Of a stretch of 6,463 nucleotides of DNA, positions 1 to 6,378 are shown piece after piece (position 1 is the stretch's first letter; each line of letters opens with the position of its first letter). Source of the stretch: Coxiellaceae bacterium (lineage in GTDB: Bacteria; Pseudomonadota; Gammaproteobacteria; Coxiellales; Coxiellaceae); contig DMFG01000096.1 of NCBI GenBank assembly GCA_003450655.1, forward strand, positions 1 to 6,463, given 5' to 3'. The notes beneath the pieces were generated by a model. The model saw only the letters and a list, made by a program, of their open reading frames with translations. It made no database searches and was not told the DNA's origin. A program made the translations under genes and the position numbers.

Positions 1-982
1 CCGCCAATATAAAAAGACCCAACCTCTGTAAACAGCTATCAACCTCCTCTTTATTGGATAGCTGAAATGACACCATGCCACCATAAGCGGCCATTTGATG
101 TGTTGCTACTTCATGCTGAGGGTGTGATGCTAGGCCTGGGTAATGTGTGACAGTCACTTTAGGGTGCTGTGATAAATAGTTTGCAACGGCCAACGCATTA
201 GAACATTGTTGCTTCATACGTAATGCCATAGTTTTCATCCCACGCAATACCAAAAAACTATCAAAAGGCGAGGCTATGGCGCCAGATGAATTATGTAAAA
301 AGCCCAACCGCTCTTGAATTGCTGTATTATCTCCAACGACCACAACTCCACTAACAACATCACAATGACCATTCAAATATTTAGTGGCAGAATGTATAAC
401 GATGTCTGCCCCCATTATTAACGGCCGCTGTAAATATGGCGTGGCAAACGTATTATCCACTACGACTAATAATTGATGGGATTTAGCAAGTTCAATCATT
501 GCCTGGAGATCAATAACTTTCAATAATGGATTACTTGGGGTTTCTATCCAAAGCAATTTAGTCTTTGCAGTTATCGCACGCTCTACCTGCCCAATATCGG
601 TAAAATCAACACAAGACGTTAAGAGATTCGATGTTTGCTGCTTAACCTGAAAGAGCAGGCGATGAGTCCCGCCATACATATCTTCATTAGCAACGACATG
701 AGAACCATGTTCTAACACATCCAATACTGTGTTGATAGCTGCCATCCCTGATGAAAATGCAAAACCTTGTTCTCCTCCTTCAAGATCTGCTACCGCCTTT
801 TCATAAGCTGCCCGCGTTGGATTACCTGAACGTGCATAATCATAACCAAAATGCTCACCTGGAGATTGCTGTTCAAATGTTGATGTGGCAAAAATAGGAA
901 CGGACAAAGACCCCGTTTTTTCTTCTCTATATGCTGCACAATGCGCAGCGCGAGTTGAAACATGCCATTTTTTTTCCTTCAC
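1..982 (-). CDS. Trans-sulfuration PLP enzyme (cystathionine gamma-synthase/gamma-lyase type), C-terminus cut by window edge
   Basis: This is a Cys/Met-metabolism PLP-dependent enzyme, expected to be a cytoplasmic tetramer acting on cystathionine, homoserine-ester or related substrates. I translated 327 residues without a stop; the family usually has about 380-400, so about 50-70 residues lie left of position 1. Visible landmarks are the phosphate-binding Tyr49 and Arg51 in YDYARSGNPTR, SSGMAA at 77-82, the ring-stacking Tyr103 in DMYGGTHRLL, Asp176 in VVDNTFATPY, and the Schiff-base Lys201 in HSATKYLNGHCD. Gly rather than Cys two residues after Tyr103 argues against methionine gamma-lyase. 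Asp48 before Tyr49 resembles E. coli MetB (Asp45) more than the Glu of yeast gamma-lyase, but this is weak, and the other discriminating residue falls just outside the window. The start is GTG at 980-982: an in-frame stop lies at 992-994 and AAGGA sits 6 bases upstream. It follows the channel gene by 36 bases, so co-transcription is likely. Family call is firm; exact reaction is open. Confidence 0.93.
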   Translation of the reverse strand, partial: MKEKKWHVSTRAAHCAAYREEKTGSLSVPIFATSTFEQQSPGEHFGYDYARSGNPTRAAYEKAVADLEGGEQGFAFSSGMAAINTVLDVLEHGSHVVANEDMYGGTHRLLFQVKQQTSNLLTSCVDFTDIGQVERAITAKTKLLWIETPSNPLLKVIDLQAMIELAKSHQLLVVVDNTFATPYLQRPLIMGADIVIHSATKYLNGHCDVVSGVVVVGDNTAIQERLGFLHNSSGAIASPFDSFLVLRGMKTMALRMKQQCSNALAVANYLSQHPKVTVTHYPGLASHPQHEVATHQMAAYGGMVSFQLSNKEEVDSCLQRLGLFILA

Positions 983-988
983 AATGAT

Positions 989-993
989 TCCTT
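989..993 (-). promoter_or_regulatory. Ribosome binding site fixing the GTG start of the PLP enzyme
   Basis: AAGGA on the minus strand lies 6 bases before the GTG at 980-982. An in-frame TAA at 992-994 leaves no room for an earlier start, so the non-ATG start is well supported. Confidence 0.75.
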
Positions 994-1018
994 ATTGCAT
1001 GAGCTAACTTAATGACCT

Positions 1019-2056
1019 TTATAATGAAAATCCTTTTAATACAGCAAAAACCCAAAAAAGAACATAAACCACAGGGAAAGCACAACGAATAATTAGCTGT
1101 TTTTTGGAAAATGCTTTTGGAGCCTCTTCTCCTCGAGAAATTCGCAATAAATACACTGTTAAGCTATAGAAGAAACCAACCAATAACCATAATCGGCTTA
1201 AACCTATAATATTATCTAGTCGTGTAAAATACGACACCGGAGGAATCTCTGAGAAAGCTCTCAATGAAAACAAGGATATTAAAACTAGGCACGTCAGTAA
1301 AACTGGTATTTTAAAACGAAACTCAGGGTCGGGATAACAAAAAATGGCACAAGTAATTAAAATAAAGGTTAATAAGGGTACATACATTTTTGTAACATAA
1401 TATAAATCATCACGCTTCATATAAATTGATACTTTAATCTGACTCACACTACCTTGACCAAAAACATTAGGAACTTGATTCAATGTATGTGTCACGCCCC
1501 TCAAATGCCATGTTAGAGTTTGAGACGTATTTTTAAATACTATGGCTTTCTTAGGGACATTGAATACGATATTTTTCTCCAACGATGAAATTAAAATCGG
1601 AAAATTTTGTGTGTCAAATGGAAAATTTTTAAAATTATAATTAGCAAGGAGTTTCACATACCCGTACTGATCAATATTAACCTCTCCCTTCTGATTAACA
1701 CTCACACTTTGATTTAAGATAATGGGTTTTTGTGCTTTGTTAGTAAAATCCAGCCCTGGGGTCCAAATTGTTTTTAAAAAATCCTCTGCTTCATTCCCAG
1801 TATACTCTTCAACTGTGTTATGTGTCACAGATTGTCCTTGCCACCCATAAGCTAAATGGTAATACAAGATAAAAGTTCCTTCCTTTGCATCTACTTTTGA
1901 GATCTCTTTAATTCTCAATGATACATTCACAGGAACTGGTGAATCTAATGAGAGCTCACCATTCATTGGACGAGCATAACCAGAGACAGAAAAAACTAAG
2001 AGAATACTGATTAAGAAAAAATACTGAAGCCAATATAAAAAACGTATTCCAAACAT
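1019..2056 (-). CDS. Prokaryotic pentameric ligand-gated ion channel subunit (Cys-loop superfamily, GLIC/ELIC-like)
   Basis: This 345-residue protein is a predicted subunit of a homopentameric inner-membrane channel opened by an extracellular or periplasmic ligand. Residues 1-28 form a signal peptide ending SVSGYA. The beta-sandwich ectodomain (about 29-218) carries IWTPGLDFTN (97-106), the superfamily's W-x-P motif, and FPFDTQ (145-150), the Pro-loop core. The flanking cysteines of eukaryotic receptors are absent, as is normal in bacteria. Four helices follow: M1 about 219-240 (YYVTKMYVPLL..), M2 about 246-268, M3 about 280-305 and M4 about 320-342. The M2-M3 segment IPPVSYFTRLD lines up without gaps with ELIC's LPRLPYTTVID as I recall it. 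The M3-M4 linker is about 14 residues, as in bacterial members, and there is no large intracellular domain. A TTG at 2087-2089 would extend the protein by 11 residues, but ATG at 2054-2056 has AAGGA 6 bases upstream and gives a clean signal peptide. The gene is clearly AT-richer than its neighbours. Ligand and ion selectivity cannot be read from the sequence. Confidence 0.93.
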   Translation of the reverse strand: MFGIRFLYWLQYFFLISILLVFSVSGYARPMNGELSLDSPVPVNVSLRIKEISKVDAKEGTFILYYHLAYGWQGQSVTHNTVEEYTGNEAEDFLKTIWTPGLDFTNKAQKPIILNQSVSVNQKGEVNIDQYGYVKLLANYNFKNFPFDTQNFPILISSLEKNIVFNVPKKAIVFKNTSQTLTWHLRGVTHTLNQVPNVFGQGSVSQIKVSIYMKRDDLYYVTKMYVPLLTFILITCAIFCYPDPEFRFKIPVLLTCLVLISLFSLRAFSEIPPVSYFTRLDNIIGLSRLWLLVGFFYSLTVYLLRISRGEEAPKAFSKKQLIIRCAFPVVYVLFWVFAVLKGFSL

Positions 2057-2062
2057 TTTCAT

Positions 2063-2067
2063 TCCTT
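2063..2067 (-). promoter_or_regulatory. Ribosome binding site selecting ATG 2054-2056 for the channel gene
   Basis: AAGGA ends 6 bases before ATG 2054-2056. It directly abuts a second in-frame ATG (2060-2062), leaving no spacer for it, and lies inside the coding stretch that a TTG start at 2087-2089 would imply. This favours the inner ATG. Confidence 0.7.
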
Positions 2068-2092
2068 TGCATATTGCTCGTTGAACCAAATC

Positions 2093-2121
2093 ATACTAAT
2101 ACGAGCCCTAAATAAGTTCAA
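2093..2121 (-). promoter_or_regulatory. Candidate sigma70 promoter for the channel gene
   Basis: On the minus strand TTGAAC (2116-2121, 4/6 to consensus) is followed after exactly 17 bases by TAGTAT (2093-2098, 4/6). It lies between the mnmE stop and the channel start, leaving a leader of about 30 bases. Spacing is ideal but both hexamers are only moderate matches in AT-rich DNA, so read-through from mnmE remains an alternative. No terminator-like hairpin was found in this gap. Confidence 0.4.
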
Positions 2122-2137
2122 TCATACAATCCGCATA

Positions 2138-3499
2138 CTACTTACCGATACAAAAAGTAGAAAAAATTTCCCCCAATAAATCATCACTGGTCACTTGGCC
2201 TGTAATCTTTGCTAATGAATGCTGAGCTAACTTTAACTCCTCAGCCACTAACTCATAGGCTTGTATTTGGCCACATATTAATAAACTCTGTTGCACATAA
2301 CTAAGAGCTTTCTGAAGCGCCTGAATATGCCGAGCTCGTGCACTGAAAATTCCTGATCCGCACTGCTGTAATCCTGCAACTGACAATAGATAATCCATAA
2401 AGTCTGACAACCCTTTTCCAAACTTAGCTGAAATCATAAACTGAGGTAAGCGGCTAAGCTCATTGGGTATGATAAATTGGGAATCTAAATCTATTTTATT
2501 CAGCACAATGGCAATAGGGATCTGTGATGAAGCTTGTTTTTGTATGGATTGATATTGCTCCATCAGCTCAGTCGATGAACATCTGACCTGACTACTATCT
2601 AGTACCCAAACAATGACATCTGCCTGCTCTGCATGTTGCCATGCTCGACGTACCCCTTCTTGTTCAATCACATCATCAGTCTCTCGAAGACCCGCTGTAT
2701 CGATAACATGCAGAGGCATACCTTGGATGTGTATCGATTCCTGTAAAACATCGCGGGTTGTTCCTGCAATGTCAGTTACTATCGCAGCATCCCGTTTAGC
2801 GAGACAATTCAACAAGCTCGATTTCCCTACATTAGGTTTCCCTAAAATAACGACAGATAATCCAGTCTGTAACCGCGAACCCTGTTGCGCTAAATGAATC
2901 GTGTTTTCTGTAGAAGACACCAAATCTACTAATTGATCTTCAACTTGTTGGGCCTCAATAAGTGGGATTTCCTCATCAGAAAAATCTAAAGCCGACTCTA
3001 ACATCACTCTGACGTGTATAATTTTTTGATTTAATGCCTGAATAGCCTCTGAAAACTCGCCTTGTAATGACCTAAGTGCACTTTGTGCTGCTTGAGTTGA
3101 ACCAGCATCGATTAAATCTGCAACAGCCTCAGCCTGAATTAAATCCATTTTTCCATTCAAGAATGCACGTTCAGAAAACTCCCCAGGCTTAGCTATCTCT
3201 GCACCAAACTCACAGGCTGCTTCTAAAACCTGCTGTAACACAGCCACCCCACCATGCCCCTGCAATTCAACAATATCTTCTCCAGTAAAAGAATGGGGGG
3301 CTTTAAAATACAAAGCAATTCCTTCATCAATGGCTTCTCGTCTAGAATTTTGAAAGGTAGAGAATGCTGCTTGCCTAGGTGTCAAAGTTTGTTGAGTTAT
3401 AACCTGGCCTATATCTAAAGCAAGAGGCCCAGAGATTCGAACAATGCCAATCCCCCCTCGACCGAGGGGAGTGGCTATTGCAGCTATAGTGGTACCCAT
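2138..3499 (-). CDS. mnmE: tRNA uridine-5-carboxymethylaminomethyl modification GTPase MnmE (TrmE)
   Basis: MnmE works with MnmG to install the (carboxymethyl)aminomethyl group on wobble U34 of certain tRNAs, using a 5,10-methylene-THF one-carbon unit and GTP hydrolysis. At 453 residues it has normal full length. The N-terminal folate-binding/dimerisation domain (about 1-120) begins with TTIAAIATPLGRGGIGIVR and carries GEDIVELQGHGG. A helical domain flanks the inserted G domain. G1 is GKPNVGKS (220-227), the G2/K-loop is TDIAGTTRD (242-250), G3 is DTAG (267-270), G4 is NKID (334-337) and G5 is SAK (357-359). The protein ends in CIGK, with the near-invariant catalytic cysteine (Cys450). The ATG at 3497-3499 has AGGG 7 bases upstream and gives the standard N-terminus. 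It lies 43 bases after yidC and is probably the last gene of the core cluster. No defect is seen. Confidence 0.98.
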   Translation of the reverse strand: MGTTIAAIATPLGRGGIGIVRISGPLALDIGQVITQQTLTPRQAAFSTFQNSRREAIDEGIALYFKAPHSFTGEDIVELQGHGGVAVLQQVLEAACEFGAEIAKPGEFSERAFLNGKMDLIQAEAVADLIDAGSTQAAQSALRSLQGEFSEAIQALNQKIIHVRVMLESALDFSDEEIPLIEAQQVEDQLVDLVSSTENTIHLAQQGSRLQTGLSVVILGKPNVGKSSLLNCLAKRDAAIVTDIAGTTRDVLQESIHIQGMPLHVIDTAGLRETDDVIEQEGVRRAWQHAEQADVIVWVLDSSQVRCSSTELMEQYQSIQKQASSQIPIAIVLNKIDLDSQFIIPNELSRLPQFMISAKFGKGLSDFMDYLLSVAGLQQCGSGIFSARARHIQALQKALSYVQQSLLICGQIQAYELVAEELKLAQHSLAKITGQVTSDDLLGEIFSTFCIGK

Positions 3500-3542
3500 A
3501 GTGTGGCCCTATAAAACGTAATAAGAGTTTACTCTTCTGCGA

Positions 3543-5210
3543 TTATTTTTTTTGTTTCTTCTTATCATCAAACGTTTTCATCACATACCATTGTTGGCCG
3601 ATACTCAGTAAGTTATTGGTTAACCAATATAGTACAAGGCCGGCAGGGAATGATAAGAAAACAACCGTAAACACTACTGGCATTAACATCATCATTTTTG
3701 CTTGAGTAGGATCTGGTGGTGCAGGGCTTAACTTTTGTTGTAAAAACATGGATATCCCCATCAGCAATGGCAGCACATAATAGGGATCTTTAATCGATAA
3801 ATCATGTATCCATAAAATAAATGGCGCTTGGCGCAGCTCAACACTTTCAATCAAAACATAATACAGAGCAAAAAAGACGGGAATCTGAATAATCATCGGC
3901 AAACAGCCGCCCATGGGATTTACTTTTTCTTTACGATAAAACTCCATAGTTGCTTTACTTAAACCTGCTTTATCATCACCGAATCGCTCTTTCAAAGCCA
4001 GGAGTCGTGGCTGAACTTTTCGCATTTTAGCCATCGATTTATAGCTTTGTGCAGAAGGCCAATAAAATAGCAACTTAATGAATAACGTCACTAACACAAT
4101 AGACCAACCCCAATTACCCACAACATGATGAATGTTATTCATCACTGAAAAAATGATGCTCGATACAGGAGACAACCACCCATAATCAATGGTTAACTTT
4201 AATGCTGGTGATACCGGCGCTAAATCTTTAGCAATTTCAGGCCCAATATATAACTGGCTTGTTTGCTCATGACTCTTCCCAGCAGCTACCGTTAAAGGTT
4301 GGCTCACATAACCAATCGTGTACAGATTAGCACCTCCATTTTGAGGGGTAGTGACATGACTGTAATAATCATAAGTCGGTGCACTATGAGGGACCCAAGC
4401 CGAAACAAAATAGGGCTGTTGCATCGCAACCCAACCACCAGCAATTGATTGATGCAAAGGTGCCTTATCCATAGAAGAAAAACTGATTTTCTCATACGGT
4501 GTCTTATGACTCGAAATAGCAGCGCCATCATAAGAACGAATATGGTGAGTTGAGCTTGGAACATTTTGTCGAGTAATTTGTTGAAACCATTGCCCCGTCC
4601 AGTCTTGCGAACCGTGATTGGTTACGGTTGTTTTTAAAGACCCTTGATACTTTCCTTTAAAAAACTGATAACTTTTCGTGATAGTGATACCATTTGAGGT
4701 GGCTGTTAAGTTGACCTCTAAGGATTCTTGTCCTGGTTTTAATTCATAATACGTCTTATCAGCATGAAATTGCATGGGCATGTGTTGAGTGTTTGTGGAG
4801 ATCACACCACTTTGCATCTCAAATAATGCGCCAGAGGTGTTGCTTAGTATCTGAACAGGCTGATCCGGTTGATCCAATGACACAGTATATTGAGGTAATT
4901 GTGCGTGTACTAAGTCACCTGTTTTTAAGTTAATGCCAACCTGCATGACATCTGTTTTCACTGTCACAATAGAACCCTTTGAACTTGCAATGGGCTTTGC
5001 TCCTACAGGAGAACTTTGTTTTTCTGCAGGGGAAGCAGCTGAAGGCATGTATCGACCTTCATCTGACGATGATTCCGATGGTGAAGCGACTGATTCCACA
5101 GCGGGACTTGCTGATGGTAATTGTGTCGGATGTTCCTGCTTCCATTGCGACCACAGCATTGTCGCAACAGCCGCTAAAGCAATGTATAAGAGTGCTCGTT
5201 TAATATCCAT
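3543..5210 (-). CDS. yidC: Membrane protein insertase YidC
   Basis: YidC (Oxa1 family) inserts and folds inner-membrane proteins, alone or with SecYEG. With the chosen ATG it has 555 residues, close to E. coli's 548. Order: an N-terminal anchor (about residues 5-22, MDIKRALLYIALAAVATMLW); a low-complexity Ser/Pro/Ala/Glu linker (about 30-75); the periplasmic P1 beta domain (about 80-335); then the conserved five-helix core from about 350. The core includes NWGWSIVLVTLFIKLLFYWP and NPMGGCLPMIIQIPVFFALY. Lys379 occupies the position of the hydrophilic-groove Arg366 of E. coli, as I believe it also does in pseudomonads. The tail DDKKKQKK is basic and could contact the ribosome. Reading from TTG 5232-5234 would add eight residues, but ATG 5208-5210 gives the usual MDxxR start. 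No strong ribosome site precedes either. The gene starts 34 bases after yidD and leads into mnmE. Confidence 0.97.
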   Translation of the reverse strand: MDIKRALLYIALAAVATMLWSQWKQEHPTQLPSASPAVESVASPSESSSDEGRYMPSAASPAEKQSSPVGAKPIASSKGSIVTVKTDVMQVGINLKTGDLVHAQLPQYTVSLDQPDQPVQILSNTSGALFEMQSGVISTNTQHMPMQFHADKTYYELKPGQESLEVNLTATSNGITITKSYQFFKGKYQGSLKTTVTNHGSQDWTGQWFQQITRQNVPSSTHHIRSYDGAAISSHKTPYEKISFSSMDKAPLHQSIAGGWVAMQQPYFVSAWVPHSAPTYDYYSHVTTPQNGGANLYTIGYVSQPLTVAAGKSHEQTSQLYIGPEIAKDLAPVSPALKLTIDYGWLSPVSSIIFSVMNNIHHVVGNWGWSIVLVTLFIKLLFYWPSAQSYKSMAKMRKVQPRLLALKERFGDDKAGLSKATMEFYRKEKVNPMGGCLPMIIQIPVFFALYYVLIESVELRQAPFILWIHDLSIKDPYYVLPLLMGISMFLQQKLSPAPPDPTQAKMMMLMPVVFTVVFLSFPAGLVLYWLTNNLLSIGQQWYVMKTFDDKKKQKK

Positions 5211-5244
5211 CCCATGATGAATGGTATCTTTCAATTATATTTAA

Positions 5245-5493
5245 TTATGATTTATCGCAACATCCACTCAATGGTTTACGATCCTCTTCAACTGGGTCAT
5301 ACCCCCACTGACAACCTGGTCGGCAACGAATTATACGCAAGATACCCTGTTTAACTCCCTTTATCAGACCATAATGTATAATGGCTTCTTTGGTATATTC
5401 TGAACACGTCGGAGCAAATCGACAGCAGCTGCCTAACCAGGGGCTCATACACCACTGATACAGTGTAATCATGCCTAAGGCAGATTGACGCAT
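5245..5493 (-). CDS. yidD: Membrane protein insertion efficiency factor YidD
   Basis: YidD is a small inner-membrane-associated protein that helps insertion of YidC/Sec substrates and almost always sits between rnpA and yidC, as here. The signature CRFAPTCSEYTKEAI is intact and the Cys-rich core is complete. The later motif reads RCRPGCQWGYDPV, whereas most relatives have RCHPxxxGGxDPVP, so the His and one Gly are replaced. The start is uncertain. ATGs at 5491-5493, 5512-5514 and 5527-5529 are all in frame and none has a good ribosome site. I chose 5493 (82 residues, [13 protein letters not shown]) because this matches the usual family N-terminus (M-R-K-L-A-L-.. in pseudomonads, from memory) and keeps the overlap with the rnpA end to 19 bases, suggesting translational coupling. 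The longer forms have 89 or 94 residues. Confidence 0.93.
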   Translation of the reverse strand: MRQSALGMITLYQWCMSPWLGSCCRFAPTCSEYTKEAIIHYGLIKGVKQGILRIIRCRPGCQWGYDPVEEDRKPLSGCCDKS

Positions 5494-5840
5494 GATTTTT
5501 GAAAATATTGCCATTGTTTTTCTATGCATTGAACAATTTCTTTTGAAGTTAATTGTTGCATTCGGTGTAGGCCAACCAGTACAAAGTCACTATTCGGTAA
5601 ATTGGCACGATGATGTCTAAAAGATTCACGAATAATTCTACGTAACCGATTACGATCACAAGCTAATCGAACTTGTTTCTTAGATAAGATAATACCAATC
5701 CGTGGGTGATTCAGTTGATTTTGCTGCGAGTAAATAACAAAACAGCCACCAAATCGTTTTTTTTTTGCTTGAAAAACTGCTTGAAAAGAAGGTCGATTTA
5801 ATAGCCGACTACTTCTTTTAAAACAATAATTATCAAGCAC
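5475..5840 (-). CDS. rnpA: Ribonuclease P protein component
   Basis: This is the protein subunit of RNase P. It binds the catalytic RNA (rnpB, not in this window) and helps recognise the 5' leaders of pre-tRNAs. At 121 residues it has typical length. The N-terminal [13 protein letters not shown] is followed by the RNR signature [16 protein letters not shown] (60-75), which matches the family pattern including R63-N64-R65, and by FVLVGLHRM. Asp62 stands where a Lys is more common. It starts with GTG (5838-5840), overlapping the 3' end of rpmH by 8 bases; the purine-rich AAGGAAGG inside the last rpmH codons serves as ribosome site. Its 3' end overlaps yidD. These overlaps indicate coupled translation from the rpmH promoter. 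Confidence 0.97.
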   Translation of the reverse strand: MLDNYCFKRSSRLLNRPSFQAVFQAKKKRFGGCFVIYSQQNQLNHPRIGIILSKKQVRLACDRNRLRRIIRESFRHHRANLPNSDFVLVGLHRMQQLTSKEIVQCIEKQWQYFQKSCVNLP

Positions 5841-5967
5841 TTAGCTTCTTCCTTCCTTTAGCTCGACGACGACGAATAACAGCACGACCACCGACGGTAG
5901 CCATTCTTGCACGAAAACCATGGGTACGTTTTCTTTTTAAGTTACTAGGTTGAAATGTTCTTTTCAT
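5833..5967 (-). CDS. rpmH: 50S ribosomal protein L34
   Basis: L34 is a 44-residue, very basic protein of the large ribosomal subunit. The sequence starts [18 protein letters not shown], contains [13 protein letters not shown], and ends [13 protein letters not shown], which is the canonical L34 from end to end. It starts at ATG 5965-5967 with only a weak GAGA-type ribosome site. It is the first gene of the cluster, directly behind a near-consensus promoter, and its last codons carry the ribosome site and GTG start of rnpA. Confidence 0.98.
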   Translation of the reverse strand: MKRTFQPSNLKRKRTHGFRARMATVGGRAVIRRRRAKGRKKLSA

Positions 5968-6006
5968 GAGAGTTTCTCTATTGCTAGCTGATCTTGGAAA
6001 AACGCA

Positions 6007-6035
6007 ATCATAGAGCAGAGGCTTAATACTGTCAA
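6007..6035 (-). promoter_or_regulatory. Near-consensus sigma70 promoter of the rpmH-rnpA-yidD-yidC-mnmE cluster
   Basis: On the minus strand TTGACA (6030-6035, 6/6) is followed after exactly 17 bases by TATGAT (6007-6012, 5/6). Transcription would begin near position 6000, about 33 bases before the rpmH ATG. The DNA just upstream (about 6046-6066) is A/T-rich with short A and T runs, compatible with an UP element. Such a strong promoter suits a ribosomal protein gene. Confidence 0.88.
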
Positions 6036-6159
6036 CCGAACGATCCTAAAAATGATTTTTACAATATTCTTGTCAATGTATTCAATAAATACTCCCGGGT
6101 GATTAATTGATCATGTTTTTATAGATCATTCCAATACGTATTTTTTCTTACATGAATTT

Positions 6160-6227
6160 TATAAAAAAGGTTCTTTTATAATATTACTAATATAATTAAT
6201 TAATTATTTTTTTAATAGTAGTTATTA
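6160..6227. other. AT-rich tract, candidate DNA unwinding element
   Basis: This stretch is almost entirely A and T, including a TAATTAATTAATTA core at 6193-6206 and a T run at 6207-6213. It sits directly beside the DnaA-box cluster, which is where an origin's unwinding element is expected. It includes TATAAT at 6177-6182, but no good -35 hexamer stands at the right distance. Confidence 0.55.
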
Positions 6228-6234
6228 GTGACCC

Positions 6235-6271
6235 TATAATCCCTGGATAAGTGGGTTACGCGCTATATAAT
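6235..6271 (+). promoter_or_regulatory. Candidate rightward (dnaA) promoter elements
   Basis: Two perfect TATAAT hexamers occur on the plus strand, at 6235-6240 and 6266-6271. The second has TGGATA (6244-6249, 4/6 to the -35 consensus) 16 bases upstream. Both lie within or beside the DnaA-box region, which would allow autoregulation by DnaA. Perfect -10 matches are common in AT-rich DNA, so this is tentative. Confidence 0.3.
6242..6250 (-). promoter_or_regulatory. Degenerate DnaA box
   Basis: CCTGGATAA on the plus strand matches 7 of 9 positions of TGTGGATAA (complement of TTATCCACA) and keeps the GGATAA core. It has the same orientation as the perfect box and is the one closest to the AT-rich tract. 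Confidence 0.35.
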
Positions 6272-6281
6272 CAAATACTTA
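6269..6281 (+). promoter_or_regulatory. IHF binding site candidate
   Basis: AATCAAATACTTA matches the IHF consensus WATCAANNNNTTR at every fixed position. It lies between the degenerate box at 6242 and the perfect box at 6297. IHF bends DNA at the E. coli origin next to DnaA boxes, so its position fits an origin role. It overlaps the candidate -10 at 6266-6271. Confidence 0.5.
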
Positions 6282-6296
6282 CACGTAATCCTTCTC

Positions 6297-6305
6297 TGTG
6301 GATAA
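6297..6305 (-). promoter_or_regulatory. Perfect DnaA box (R-type)
   Basis: TGTGGATAA on the plus strand is the exact complement of the DnaA box TTATCCACA. It stands in the rpmH-dnaA gap with further boxes around it. Confidence 0.82.
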
Positions 6306-6339
6306 CTGCCTTTAAGGTCTGGGTTAACCTGTGTGTGAT

Positions 6340-6348
6340 TGTGAATAA
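6340..6348 (-). promoter_or_regulatory. DnaA box, consensus variant
   Basis: TGTGAATAA is the complement of TTATTCACA, which fits the relaxed consensus TTWTNCACA and differs from the perfect box at one base. Same orientation, 43 bases to the right of it. Confidence 0.65.
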
Positions 6349-6369
6349 GTTGGGTGTCTTGCTGGGGGC

Positions 6370-6378
6370 TGTGTGTAA
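6370..6378 (-). promoter_or_regulatory. Degenerate DnaA box within the second repeat copy
   Basis: TGTGTGTAA matches TGTGGATAA at 7 of 9 positions. It occupies the same place in the second copy of the 18-bp repeat as the perfect box does in the first, which supports it beyond its own score. Confidence 0.35.

Noticed and set aside
2057..2089. TTG start at 2087-2089 for the channel gene
   Set aside because: It would put 11 residues including a charged stretch before the signal peptide, and a good ribosome site directly supports the ATG at 2054-2056.
2613..2897. Plus-strand open frame of 94 codons inside mnmE
   Set aside because: It is antisense to the conserved G domain of MnmE, has no family features or ribosome site, and is best seen as a shadow of the real gene.
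3523..3536. Hairpin AAGAGTTTACTCTT between yidC and mnmE as a terminator
   Set aside because: The stem is only five to six A/T-rich pairs with a tiny loop, and no U run follows on the minus strand, so termination is unlikely. mnmE is probably transcribed through it.
4933..5217. Plus-strand open frames of 94 and 74 codons opposite the start of yidC
   Set aside because: They mirror the low-complexity Ser/Pro/Ala linker and start of P1 in YidC, show no recognisable features, and overlap each other in different frames.
5234..5260. Internal promoter for yidC: TTGCGA (5255-5260) and TATAAT (5234-5239) on the minus strand
   Set aside because: The -10 is perfect but the spacer is only 15 bases and the -35 is 4/6, in a short AT-rich gap. 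Not strong enough to annotate.
6133..6142. Palindrome AATACGTATT as an operator
   Set aside because: A single 10-bp palindrome in AT-rich DNA with no partner site or known consensus; chance is the simpler explanation.
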